DNA of 64,000 bases, taken from contig NZ_OZ241968.1 in NCBI RefSeq assembly GCF_965204125.1, positions 2,108,001 to 2,172,000 of the forward strand, written 5' to 3'. Under the pieces are notes generated by a model. It was given only the letters and a program-made list of their open reading frames with translations. It was not told the DNA's origin and did no database searches. The DNA comes from Poriferisodalis sp965204125. GTDB lineage: Bacteria; Actinomycetota; Acidimicrobiia; Acidimicrobiales; Poriferisodalaceae. The first letter of the stretch is position 1; the number at the start of each line of letters is the position of its first letter. Shown piece by piece: positions 33,597 to 42,185 of this stretch. The position numbers and the translations under genes are program-made.

Positions 33597-34778
33597 TCAG
33601 TCGCCGTCGACGATGGCTTTGACGCCCTCGACCACGCGCTGCATGTTGGCCCGCAGCACGTCGCGGCGCCGGTTCAGCACGCGCTGCTCCTTGGCGGGAT
33701 CGCGCAGGGCCATGGGCACTGTGCCGTTGTTCTCCTGACCGATGAGCATCGAGAACCGCAGCCGGCTGCCGCCGCCTTGCTCGGCCAGGTCGAACCGCCA
33801 CACCGCGCCCGGGTTCTCGGTGTCGGTGACGCGCCACTCGAATGCCGTGCGCTCGTCCCATGCGGTCACGATGCAGTCGGTCTGCCAGTCGAACACGTCG
33901 GGGATGGAGTTGCGGCCCCGGAACGTCGAGCCCACACCCGGATCGCCCTCGGAGGTCCACTCCGCTCCCAGGAATTCCTCGGAGAACTGCGCCGGCATGC
34001 CGATGTCGGTGATGACGTCCCAGACCGCACGGGGCCGGGCGTCGGTGTCGATCTCGGCCACCACGCCCTGACCGTCGGCCACCCGGGCGGTGCCGTCGTC
34101 GCTGGGCCGCTGGCGGGTGAAGCCCCACTGGTCGAAGTAGGTGATCTCGCTCGCCGGCCGGCGGGGCGCCGGCAAGAAGTCGGTTCCCTTGGTATAGGCC
34201 ACCGGGAAGCACACCAGCGTGGTGAGGCCCGGCGGCATGCCCAGCAGCTCGGCCACCTCGTCGGACTTGTTGTTGAGCATCGTGGCGTACGCGGTGCCCA
34301 GGCCCCGGGAGCGCAGCGCCAGGTTGAAGCTCCACGCCGAGGGGATGGCGCTGTCGAACAGCCCCGGCCGGCCGCTGTCGTCGTGGATGCCCCAGATCGC
34401 CAGCATCACGAGCGCCGGGGCCTTCGCGTAGTTCTCCACGAGGTAGGCGCTGGAGCTGACGATGTGCTCCTTGGGGTGGCCGGTTCCGTCGAGTCGCCCC
34501 CGGGCGTTGATGAAGATGGTGCCCACCTCGGCGTAGAGCTCGCCGAGCCGGTCCTTGAGGTCTTGGTCGCGGATCACGATCCAGCGGCGGCTCGCATCGT
34601 TGCCGCCCGTGGGGGCCTGCTCCGCGAGGTCGATGCACTCGAAGATGAGCTCGTCGCTGACCCAGCGGTCAAAGTCGAGCCGCTTGCGCACGGCCCGGGT
34701 GGTGGTGAGCAGGCGATCCACCTGGTCGAGGTCGAAACCGGCCTCGGAGGTGCGTTCCCCGGAATCAGAATTCTGCAT
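33597..34778 (-). CDS. Nitroreductase-SRPBCC fusion protein
   Basis: 393 residues. Residues about 20-225 are an FMN-dependent nitroreductase-like domain (TTTRAVRKRLDFDRWVSDELIF, then APTGGNDASRRWIVIRD and SRGLGTAYATM). Residues about 236-393 are a START/SRPBCC domain (AEIDTDARPRAVWDVITDIGMPAQFS, WDERTAFEWRV), a hydrophobic-ligand-binding fold. The frame is continuous and the linker short. The nitroreductase part may reduce or dehydrogenate a flavin-accessible substrate held by the SRPBCC pocket; this is inference. It is divergent from an acyl-CoA dehydrogenase. Confidence 0.85.
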   Translation of the reverse strand: MQNSDSGERTSEAGFDLDQVDRLLTTTRAVRKRLDFDRWVSDELIFECIDLAEQAPTGGNDASRRWIVIRDQDLKDRLGELYAEVGTIFINARGRLDGTGHPKEHIVSSSAYLVENYAKAPALVMLAIWGIHDDSGRPGLFDSAIPSAWSFNLALRSRGLGTAYATMLNNKSDEVAELLGMPPGLTTLVCFPVAYTKGTDFLPAPRRPASEITYFDQWGFTRQRPSDDGTARVADGQGVVAEIDTDARPRAVWDVITDIGMPAQFSEEFLGAEWTSEGDPGVGSTFRGRNSIPDVFDWQTDCIVTAWDERTAFEWRVTDTENPGAVWRFDLAEQGGGSRLRFSMLIGQENNGTVPMALRDPAKEQRVLNRRRDVLRANMQRVVEGVKAIVDGD

Positions 34779-34852
34779 TTCGGTACCCTAAGTCGCCGCT
34801 GCACGGCGGTGCCGAGCCCCCGTATCCCGTGGCCGAACCCGAGGAGGGCGCA

Positions 34853-35995
34853 GTGCAGTTGACCGACGAGCAGCAGCAGATCCGCGACGTGGCCAGGGCG
34901 TTCGCGCAGCGCGAGATCGCGCCCCACGCTGCTGAGTGGGACCGCGCCGGCGGAGCGCCCCGCGAGCTCTACAGCAAGATGGCCGAGGTCGGGCTCATGG
35001 GGATGATGGTCGACCCCTGCTGGGGCGGCGCCGGCGCCGACTTCGTGTCGTACGCGCTGGCCATCGAGGAGATCTCCGCAGCCGACGGCGGCATCAGCAA
35101 CATGATGGCGGCGAACAACTCGCCGGTGGCGGTAGCGATCCAGCAGTCGGGCACCGACCAGCAGCGGCGCGACTACCTCACCAAGCTCACCAGCGGCGAG
35201 TGGCTGGGCTGCATCCACCTCACCGAGCCCCACACGGGCTCGGACGCCGCGGCCATCCGCACCCGGGCCGCCCCCGACGGCGACGAGTACGTGCTGAACG
35301 GCCACAAGGCGTTCATCACCGCAGGCTCGAGCGCCGATGTGGCGATGATCGTGGCGGTGACCGATCCGGGAGCCGGCAAGCGGGGCATGACCACGTTCAT
35401 CACGCCCACCGATAACCCCGGCTACCACGTGATCGCCAAGGAAAGCAAGCTCGGCCACCGCACCAACGACACCTGCCAGGTGGTTTTCGAGGACATGCGG
35501 GTGCCTGCCAGCGACGTGCTCGGCGAGATCGGGCGTGGGCTCGGCATTGCGCTGGGCAACCTGTCGCTCGGCCGCATCGGCGTCGCGGCCCAGGCCACCG
35601 GCGGCGCACGGGCCGCGCTGAAAGCGGCACATGCCTATGCCCAGGAGCGCGAGACGTTCGGGCGCCCCATCGTGGAGCACCAGGCCATCTCGTTCACGCT
35701 CGCCGAGATGGCCACGCAGATCGAAGCGGCACGCCAGCTCTACCTGCACGCAGCGCAGATGCGCGATCAGGGCCTCGAATGCGCCCGCGAGGCCTCCATG
35801 GCGAAGCTGTTCGCGTCGGAGATGGCCGAGCGGGTGGCGTCGAAGGCCATCCAGATCCACGGCGGCTACGGCTTCCTCAACGACTACCCGGTGGAGAAGA
35901 TCTACCGCGACGTGCGGGTGTACCAGATCTACGAGGGCACCTCAGAGGTCCAGAAGCTACTGATCAGCCGCATGCTCGACGGCGTCGAGGGCTAG
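34853..35995 (+). CDS. Acyl-CoA dehydrogenase
   Basis: FAD-dependent alpha,beta-dehydrogenation of acyl-CoA, 380 residues. GTG 34853 is chosen because GAGGAGGGC precedes it and the protein then begins QLTDEQQQIRDVARAFAQ as the family does; an in-frame GTG exists at 34829. Landmarks are HLTEPHTGSDAAAIRT (FAD/substrate loop), RETFGRPIVEHQAISF and the C-terminal QIHGGYGFLNDYPVEKIYRD, followed by IYEGTSEVQKL with the usual catalytic Glu in the EGT position of the short-chain class. A dispersed repeat lies 13 bp after the stop. Confidence 0.94.
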   Translation: MQLTDEQQQIRDVARAFAQREIAPHAAEWDRAGGAPRELYSKMAEVGLMGMMVDPCWGGAGADFVSYALAIEEISAADGGISNMMAANNSPVAVAIQQSGTDQQRRDYLTKLTSGEWLGCIHLTEPHTGSDAAAIRTRAAPDGDEYVLNGHKAFITAGSSADVAMIVAVTDPGAGKRGMTTFITPTDNPGYHVIAKESKLGHRTNDTCQVVFEDMRVPASDVLGEIGRGLGIALGNLSLGRIGVAAQATGGARAALKAAHAYAQERETFGRPIVEHQAISFTLAEMATQIEAARQLYLHAAQMRDQGLECAREASMAKLFASEMAERVASKAIQIHGGYGFLNDYPVEKIYRDVRVYQIYEGTSEVQKLLISRMLDGVEG

Positions 35996-36008
35996 CAGCT
36001 GAGCCCCG

Positions 36009-36052
36009 GGCCCGAGCGGCCCGTGAGCGCAGCGAACAAGAGCGGGAAGAAA
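36009..36052 (+). repeat. Dispersed 3'-end repeat, copy 2
   Basis: A 44-bp stretch nearly identical to the minus-strand copy at 11485-11527, differing by one inserted G. It lies in sense orientation just after the acyl-CoA dehydrogenase stop, in the 67-bp gap before the convergent deacetylase gene. Confidence 0.75.
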
Positions 36053-36062
36053 TGTGCGGCAG

Positions 36063-36941
36063 TTACTCGATGCCGAGCTGACGCCCGCCCCGCCAGGCGT
36101 CGGCCACGTCGCACATGCGGGTGTAGCTCACGCCTAAGTCGGTCATCTGCTCGATCCAGCGCTCCATCTCGTACAGGCGCCCGCCCCGGCCGATCGCCTG
36201 CGGGTGGAACGTGACGGTGCACACGCCGTGCTGCACCTCGCTGGTCATCCACTTCACATCCGACAGGAACGTGTCGAACATGGTGCCGGGGTTCTCCAGC
36301 CCGGTCAGGATCGTGTTCTTGAACGTCACGAACTCGAGGTGGACGTAGTCGTCGAGGTGCCAGCTGAATGGCAGCTCCACGAGGTCGACCTGCTCGCCGA
36401 ACTCCATCGGCCCGTCCAGCGGGAACTGGTCGCCGGTGCGCAGCCAGTACGGCGCGTAGTCGTGGCCCATCAGCGACGAGTCGTAGCTGAGGCCGTATTC
36501 CATCAGCAGGTCGATGGTCCACGGGTTGATGTCTCCCGAGGGTGCCCGGTAGCCCTTCGGCGGAGCGCCGGTGAGCGACTCGATCTGCGCGAAGGTGCGC
36601 TCGAGGATGGCTCGCTCCTCGTCCTCGCTGAGCCGGGGGTTGTACTCATGGGCGTAGCCGTGCAGCCCCACCTCGCAGCCGGCGTCGACCACCATGCGGG
36701 CGGCGTCGGGGTAGGTGTCGATGGAGTGGCCCGGGATGAAGAACGTGCTCGGGATGTCGTGGCGGGCGAGCAGCTTGAGGATCCTCGGCACGGCCACGGC
36801 ACCGAACTCGCCGCGTGAGATGGGCGTCGGCGTGGTCTGGCGGCGGGCTATCCACAGCGACGGTCCGTCGAAGTCGAAGGTCAGGCAGACGTACCCCGCC
36901 GGATTGTCGGGTATCGCCCCGTTGCTTGCACCGTTGTCCAT
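36063..36941 (-). CDS. Polysaccharide deacetylase family protein (CE4, PuuE-like)
   Basis: 292 residues of the NodB/CE4 fold. The catalytic and metal-binding pattern is seen: TFDFD with D23 and D25, then HGYAH with H93 and H97, then RAPSGD. The long form with TFFIPGHSIDTYPD is like the group including cofactor-free allantoinase (PuuE) and peptidoglycan deacetylases. No signal peptide is seen, so a cytoplasmic small-molecule amidase is more likely than a cell-wall enzyme. It is convergent with the acyl-CoA dehydrogenase and divergent from the DUF3179 gene. Confidence 0.87.
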   Translation of the reverse strand: MDNGASNGAIPDNPAGYVCLTFDFDGPSLWIARRQTTPTPISRGEFGAVAVPRILKLLARHDIPSTFFIPGHSIDTYPDAARMVVDAGCEVGLHGYAHEYNPRLSEDEERAILERTFAQIESLTGAPPKGYRAPSGDINPWTIDLLMEYGLSYDSSLMGHDYAPYWLRTGDQFPLDGPMEFGEQVDLVELPFSWHLDDYVHLEFVTFKNTILTGLENPGTMFDTFLSDVKWMTSEVQHGVCTVTFHPQAIGRGGRLYEMERWIEQMTDLGVSYTRMCDVADAWRGGRQLGIE

Positions 36942-37050
36942 CGTGATTCCCCCTTCGTGGTGCCACCGCAGCGGCCGCTCACGCTTGCCGTTCTAGCCCA
37001 ACCAGCCCGACCGTGGCGCAGCAGGCGGCTGCCATAGGCTCGGCCGGCGT

Positions 37051-38664
37051 ATGCGAAAGCTGATCTGCGCAGCGGTCGCCGTGAGCGTGCTCGCCGCGGC
37101 CTGCTCGACCTCGGCGGACCCGGACGATGGCTCTGCACCGACTGAGCCTCCAGCGACGTCGTCGACCTTGGCGGCCGATTCGGCAGACAGCGCCGCGGCC
37201 ACCGAGCCCGCCGCTGACGACATGGGACCGCCCGACACCACGCCTTCCGACACGGCACCGCCGCCGACCACCCAGCCGTTCTTTCCGGGCACCGAGGACG
37301 GTCGGCCGTTCCTGGAGCTGACGCTGACCGAGAAGATCCACGAGTTCCTGGAGCTGCCGAACACCGCATTCGCCGCGAACATCGCCGGCGAGATGGGCCT
37401 GACCGGCGACCAGCGGTGGGTGCCCTGGGTCATGGACATCATGCGCACCGCCGGTTCTCGCAACGTCTCCGATACGTCGATGGGGGCGCTGGAGCGGCTG
37501 ACGGGCATCGAGAGCTCAGGCGACTTCAACACCGACTACGTGCGCTACGGCTCGTGGTACCGCACCAACGGCATCGATCCCGGCGAGGGCTACGAGACCT
37601 TCAAGAGCGAGCTGTACGCCTACCTCGACTTCCGATTCGGGGACATGCTCGCCCAGGTCACCGACCGGGTCACGCTCGGCGCGATCCAGTTCGGCGGGGT
37701 GCGCCGGGGCGGCATTCCGGAGCTGAACAACCCTGAACGGCTCACCCCTGCCCAAGCCGACTTCATGACCGATGAGGAATTGGTGCTGGGCGTGGTGATC
37801 GGCGCCGAAGCCGGGGCGTACCCGGTGCGGTTCCTGGCACGCCACGAGCTGGCGAACGACGTGGTCGGCGGTGTGCCGGTGGCGCTCGGCTACTGCACCC
37901 TGTGCCTCACAGCGCTCATGTTCGACCGGCGGCTGCCCAACGGCGACGTGCTGTCGTTCCAGACATCGGGCCTGCTGATGGACTCGAACAAGATCATGAT
38001 CGACAACGAGACCGAGAGCCTGTGGAACCATCTCTCGGGCACCGCGTTCGCCGGCGCGCTAGCCGGCACGAAGCTGGAGCAGTTCCCGGTGGCCACGACG
38101 CGCTGGTCAGATTGGCTGGCCGATCACCCTGGCACGTTCACGCTCGATACGCCCCCGCCCACGTACTTCCCCGAGATGCCCGAGCGTCCGCCGATCACCT
38201 ACGACTACACGCCGGGCGCGGCGTACCGCACGTACTACTCCAGCGAGGATCTGTGGTTCCCCACCTTCGAGACGCCCGACGTGTTCGAACTGAAGGAGGA
38301 AGTCGTCACGGTGGACCGCGGCGGTCACACGTTGGCGTTGGGATTGGCCGCGCTTGAGCAGGAAGGTCCCTTCGTCTACGTGCTGGGCGGTGAACCGCTG
38401 GTGATCGTGCCGAACCAAGGCGGCGCCAGGGTGTACAGCGCCGCCGAGGTGGCCGGCGTGCCAGCCGAGGCGTGGCGCCACGGAGCAGCCGTGGAGGTGG
38501 CGCCCGGGGGAGTGCTGCACGACGAGCTGCGCGTCAACGGCGTGGACGGCCGCACGGGCGTCGACGTCAGGCTGCCGCGCATCGTGTCGTCGCAGTCGTT
38601 CTGGTTCGCCTGGTACGGCCTACACCCCGACACCGAGATCTGGCCCCCCGCCGAGGGGCGCTAG
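37051..38664 (+). CDS. DUF3179 domain lipoprotein
   Basis: 537 residues. The signal peptide ends in VLAAAC with the lipidated Cys at 18, followed by a Thr/Pro/Ala-rich linker to about 75. DUF3179 features are present: GVPVALGYCTLCLTALMFDR with the CxxC pair, FQTSGLLMDSNKIMIDNETES and a C-terminal SFWFAWYGLHPDTEIW. The family is extracytoplasmic with unknown function; the CTLC pair suggests redox or metal binding. It stands alone between a divergent deacetylase and tRNA-Glu. Confidence 0.88.
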   Translation: MRKLICAAVAVSVLAAACSTSADPDDGSAPTEPPATSSTLAADSADSAAATEPAADDMGPPDTTPSDTAPPPTTQPFFPGTEDGRPFLELTLTEKIHEFLELPNTAFAANIAGEMGLTGDQRWVPWVMDIMRTAGSRNVSDTSMGALERLTGIESSGDFNTDYVRYGSWYRTNGIDPGEGYETFKSELYAYLDFRFGDMLAQVTDRVTLGAIQFGGVRRGGIPELNNPERLTPAQADFMTDEELVLGVVIGAEAGAYPVRFLARHELANDVVGGVPVALGYCTLCLTALMFDRRLPNGDVLSFQTSGLLMDSNKIMIDNETESLWNHLSGTAFAGALAGTKLEQFPVATTRWSDWLADHPGTFTLDTPPPTYFPEMPERPPITYDYTPGAAYRTYYSSEDLWFPTFETPDVFELKEEVVTVDRGGHTLALGLAALEQEGPFVYVLGGEPLVIVPNQGGARVYSAAEVAGVPAEAWRHGAAVEVAPGGVLHDELRVNGVDGRTGVDVRLPRIVSSQSFWFAWYGLHPDTEIWPPAEGR

Positions 38665-38712
38665 CGGCCCAATCTGGGGCGGTGGGTATGCTGACCCTTC
38701 GCATCTCAACCA

Positions 38713-38785
38713 GCCCCCATCGTCTAGCGGCCAAGGACACCACCCTCTCAAGGTGGCGGCACGGGTTCGAATCCCGTTGGGGGTG
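38713..38785 (+). tRNA. tRNA-Glu (anticodon CUC)
   Basis: Cloverleaf folds with acceptor GCCCCCA/TGGGGGT, D-arm GTCTAGCGGCCAAGGAC, anticodon stem CCACC/GGTGG with loop CTCTCAA giving CUC, and T-arm ACGGG-TTCGAAT-CCCGT. The discriminator is G and CCA is not encoded directly (the sequence continues CGCCA). It reads Glu GAG codons. Confidence 0.95.
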
Positions 38786-38885
38786 CGCCATGTCCGCTCG
38801 ATTCGGGCGGCTCGGCGGGCGTCGGCCCGGCTGAGCTTCCTGCGAGCCAGGCACCGCTGCCGGTGTGCCGAGGGAGCAGCCCGAG

Positions 38886-40565
38886 ATGAGCGATGGGCAG
38901 GAGTCGCATTGGTCCCGGCATCTGCCGGCGGGTGGCAGTGCTGCCGAGGTTGATCTGTTTGTGGGGGGCACGCTGCCGGCGGTCTGGCTGGACCGCTGGT
39001 CGTCCGATCCGCAGCGGGCCGAGGTGTGGGATGCGCATGACGGCTGGGTGACCGGCGCCGGGCTGCTGAAGCGCGCCCAAGAGGTTGCCGAGCGCTTGAC
39101 GGGTGCGGGCATCGCCGCAGGCGACCGCGTGCTGATGAGCGGTCCGAGTTCGTCTCGTTTGGTTGCGGCGCATGCGGCCCTGCTGGGGATGGGAGCGGTG
39201 GTGGTGCCGCTGAACGGTGCCTACCGGGCCGATGAGGTGCGCGGCGTGGTGGACGACTGCCGTCCCGCAGCGGCATTGATGGAAGGCGTCGGCACTCCCG
39301 GGGAGTGGGTGGAGTGGATCGCCGAAGCCGATCCATCAGTGCTGGTCAGCGACTTCGACGCCGCCAATTTGCTCGCGGCTCGCGCAGACGCCACAGGCAG
39401 CGCTGATGCAGTAGTTCCCGGCGGCGGTGCCGAACCCCATGAAGGGTCTCGATTCGATCTGTTGGCGTTCGCGCGTCAGCGCCGGCCTGATGAGCCGGCA
39501 CTGATCGGGTACACGTCGGGCACGACCGGTCGGCCCAAGGGTGCGGTGCTCAGCCATGCGAACCTGCTGTCCTCGGTACGGGCGCTGGAGCTGGCGTGGC
39601 GCTGGACGCCCGACGACGTGCTCGTGCTGGCGCTGCCGCTGTTCCACATGCACGGGCTGGGCGTGGGGCTGCACGGCACGCTCACCGTGGGCGCTCGGGC
39701 CGTTCTGCAGCCCACGTTCGAGCCCGATGCCGTCTTCGATGCGATTCAAGAGCACCGAGCGACCATGTTCTTCGGCGTGCCCACCATGTACTCCCGGCTG
39801 GTGGCGTCGCCGCGGGCTGCCGAGCTGTCTGCGCTGCGGCTGTGCGCGTCGGGTTCGGCACCCATGCCCGCGGAGTTGCACGACGCCGTGCGGGAAGCCA
39901 GCGGGCAGCACGTCATCGAGCGCTACGGCATGACCGAGACCGTCATGCTCGTGTCGAACCCGCACGACGAGCCTCGCCGTGCCGGCACGGTGGGCTTCCC
40001 GCTGCCCGGCGTGGAAGTGCGCCTTGAAGCGCTTGACGTCGGCGACGGCGGCTCCGCGACGGCTGACGACGCAGCGGCGGCTCGTCCCGACACCACGGCT
40101 GGCGACGGCGCGGAGGCCGATGGCGCTGCGGAGATCCTGGTGCGGGGACCCAACGTGTTCTCCGGCTACTGGGAGCGCCCTGCCGACAACGCAGCGTCGT
40201 TCAGCGACGGCTGGTTCCGCACCGGCGATCTCGGCCAGTGGGACGACGGCTACCTGCGCATCGTCGGTCGTGCCAAAGAGCTCATCATCTGCGGCGGCTT
40301 CAACGTGTACCCCCGCGAGGTTGAGGAAGTCGTCGCCTCGCACCCCGATGTCGTGGAATGCGCGGTCGGCGGCGAGCCCGACCCCGAGTGGGGCGAGGTG
40401 GTGGTGGCCTATGTGGTCGCAGAACGCGACTTCGACCACGACGAGCTGAAGGACTTCGTGGGCGAACGCCTCGCCTTCTACAAGCGGCCCCGCCGCACCC
40501 ACCGCATCGCAGCGCTGCCCCGAAACGCCCTCGGCAAGGTCCAGCGCCAGATGCTGGGCCGGTAG
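38886..40565 (+). CDS. Acyl-CoA synthetase / AMP-binding ligase
   Basis: Activates a carboxylic acid as acyl-AMP and then acyl-CoA. 559 residues. The AMP-binding P-loop YTSGTTGRPKG is at 209-219, YGMTETVMLVSNP follows, then the hinge GYLRIVGRAKELIICGGFNVYP and the C-terminal catalytic Lys in ALGKVQRQ. A 30-residue Ala/Asp/Gly-rich insertion lies near 380-415. The overall pattern resembles the malonyl-CoA/medium-chain ligase group, but the substrate is not determinable. The ATG at 38886 is chosen over an upstream GTG. A partial copy of the dispersed repeat follows the stop. Confidence 0.92.
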   Translation: MSDGQESHWSRHLPAGGSAAEVDLFVGGTLPAVWLDRWSSDPQRAEVWDAHDGWVTGAGLLKRAQEVAERLTGAGIAAGDRVLMSGPSSSRLVAAHAALLGMGAVVVPLNGAYRADEVRGVVDDCRPAAALMEGVGTPGEWVEWIAEADPSVLVSDFDAANLLAARADATGSADAVVPGGGAEPHEGSRFDLLAFARQRRPDEPALIGYTSGTTGRPKGAVLSHANLLSSVRALELAWRWTPDDVLVLALPLFHMHGLGVGLHGTLTVGARAVLQPTFEPDAVFDAIQEHRATMFFGVPTMYSRLVASPRAAELSALRLCASGSAPMPAELHDAVREASGQHVIERYGMTETVMLVSNPHDEPRRAGTVGFPLPGVEVRLEALDVGDGGSATADDAAAARPDTTAGDGAEADGAAEILVRGPNVFSGYWERPADNAASFSDGWFRTGDLGQWDDGYLRIVGRAKELIICGGFNVYPREVEEVVASHPDVVECAVGGEPDPEWGEVVVAYVVAERDFDHDELKDFVGERLAFYKRPRRTHRIAALPRNALGKVQRQMLGR

Positions 40566-40594
40566 ACGAAGCCGAAGCCCGAGCGGCCGGTGAA
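40566..40594 (+). repeat. Dispersed 3'-end repeat, partial copy 3
   Basis: gaagccgaagcccgagcggc followed by cggtga matches the first half of copies 1 and 2 and then diverges. Again it lies in sense just after a stop codon (acyl-CoA synthetase). Confidence 0.55.
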
Positions 40595-40694
40595 CCCCAT
40601 CGCGTGCGAACGGGCCACATGAACGAGAAGCACGAAGTGCATCAGCGCAATGCGTTCTCTGCTGACGGCGCAATCTGACACCCTTGAGTGCGGC

Positions 40695-42185
40695 ATGTTT
40701 GAGCTTCATGAGGTGCAGCGGGCAGTCCCGCTGCCAAGCCGATATGCGGCCCCCGCATCGCTCGACGAGGCGGCTGAGCTGCTCTCGTTGCACGGCGCCG
40801 CGGCGCGGCTGATCGCCGGCGGCACCGACCTCATGCTTGAGCTCTCCCGCGGAGCCCGCTCGGGCGTGGAACTGCTGGTGGACATCTCGGGACTGGCGGG
40901 TCTCGACCGGATCTCCTACGACGGCGGGCGGGCCACGCTCGGGCCGCTCGTGACCCATGCCGACGTGATCGCTTCGGCGCCGATGCGCACGGCCGGCCTG
41001 CCGCTAGCGCAGGCGTGCCTAGAGGTGGGCTCGCCGCCGCTGCGCAACCGGGCCACCGTGGTCGGCAACATCGTCACGGCCAGCCCGGCCAACGACACCA
41101 TCTCGGCGCTCGTGGCGCTTGACGCTGCAGTCACTATGACCTCGGTGCGCGGCGAGCGAACAGTTCCGATCAACGAGTTCTTTGCCGGCTTCCGTCAGAC
41201 CGTGCTCGAGCCCGACGAGATCGTCACCGCAATCGGCTTCGATGCCCTCGACGGGTCGAGCCGGGCCGATGGCCGGCGCGGCGTTTTCGTGAAGCTCGGC
41301 TTGCGGAGGGCGCAGGCCATCTCGGTGGTGCATGCCGCCGCGGTTGTGGAGCTTGACGGCGGCCGAGTGGCTGATCTCGTAGTTGCACTCGGAAGCGTCG
41401 CGCCCACCATCATCACCGTGCCCGACGCGGCCGAGCTTGCCGCCGGTCGGGGGCTGGCTGAGGCCCACGCCGACATCACGGCTGCTGCATGCCGGGCGGC
41501 AACGCCCATCGACGACATCCGCGGCAGCGCCGAGTACCGCGCGCACACCGTCGGCGTCGTAGTGGACCGAGCGATCACGGCACTGGCCAGCAACACCGAA
41601 GCCGACCGCTGGCCCCGCCGAGCGCCACGGCTGGCGTTGACAGCGAGCGCGGCTGATGCCGGACCGGCATCGACGGCGTTGGCCGAGCCCCGCGACACCG
41701 TCACCGCCACGGTGAACGGCGTGCGGCGCAGCGCAGCAGGTGCCGCCGGCAAGACGCTCATGGACTGGCTGCGCGACGATCTCGGGCTGACCGGCACCAA
41801 GGAGGGCTGCGCCGAAGGCGAGTGCGGCGCCTGCACGGTGCATCTCGACGGCGCCGCCGTGTTCTCTTGCCTGGTGCCTGCAGGCCGAGCAGACGGGGCC
41901 AACATCACCACGGTCGAGGGCGTGGCTTCGCCGGCTGGCGACCTGCATCCGTTCCAGGAGGCCATGGTCGACACCGGCGGTGCCCAGTGCGGGTTTTGCA
42001 CGCCGGGCTTCGTGATGAGCGCCGTGGCGTTACTCGACGAGATTGCGGAGCCCACGCCCGAAGAGATCACCGTCGGCCTGTCGGGCAACCTATGCCGCTG
42101 CACCGGCTACTGCTCGATCATCGAAGCAGTGCAGTCCGCTTCGAGTGACGCAGCAGCCGTGCACGCCGCCGGGGATTCGTCGTGA
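40695..42185 (+). CDS. Fused FAD-binding and 2Fe-2S subunits of a xanthine dehydrogenase/CO dehydrogenase-family enzyme (CoxM-CoxS type)
   Basis: 496 residues combining two normally separate subunits. Residues ~1-285 are the FAD subunit (IAGGTDLMLELSRG, GNIVTASPANDT). After a ~45-residue Ala-rich linker, residues ~335-480 are the two-cluster ferredoxin subunit: CAEGECGACTVHLDG for the plant-type cluster and CGFCTPGF with CRCTGYC for the second. All cluster Cys are present. The ATG at 40695 gives the family-like N-terminus MFELHEVQ; a start at 40650 is possible. The stop overlaps the molybdenum subunit start as GTGA, so the two make one enzyme that passes electrons from the Mo centre through 2Fe-2S to FAD. 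Confidence 0.9.
   Translation: MFELHEVQRAVPLPSRYAAPASLDEAAELLSLHGAAARLIAGGTDLMLELSRGARSGVELLVDISGLAGLDRISYDGGRATLGPLVTHADVIASAPMRTAGLPLAQACLEVGSPPLRNRATVVGNIVTASPANDTISALVALDAAVTMTSVRGERTVPINEFFAGFRQTVLEPDEIVTAIGFDALDGSSRADGRRGVFVKLGLRRAQAISVVHAAAVVELDGGRVADLVVALGSVAPTIITVPDAAELAAGRGLAEAHADITAAACRAATPIDDIRGSAEYRAHTVGVVVDRAITALASNTEADRWPRRAPRLALTASAADAGPASTALAEPRDTVTATVNGVRRSAAGAAGKTLMDWLRDDLGLTGTKEGCAEGECGACTVHLDGAAVFSCLVPAGRADGANITTVEGVASPAGDLHPFQEAMVDTGGAQCGFCTPGFVMSAVALLDEIAEPTPEEITVGLSGNLCRCTGYCSIIEAVQSASSDAAAVHAAGDSS

Noticed and set aside
36009..36052. The dispersed repeat as an intrinsic terminator.
   Set aside because: No stable stem with a U-tract can be drawn, and one copy lies between leuC and leuD where readthrough is needed.
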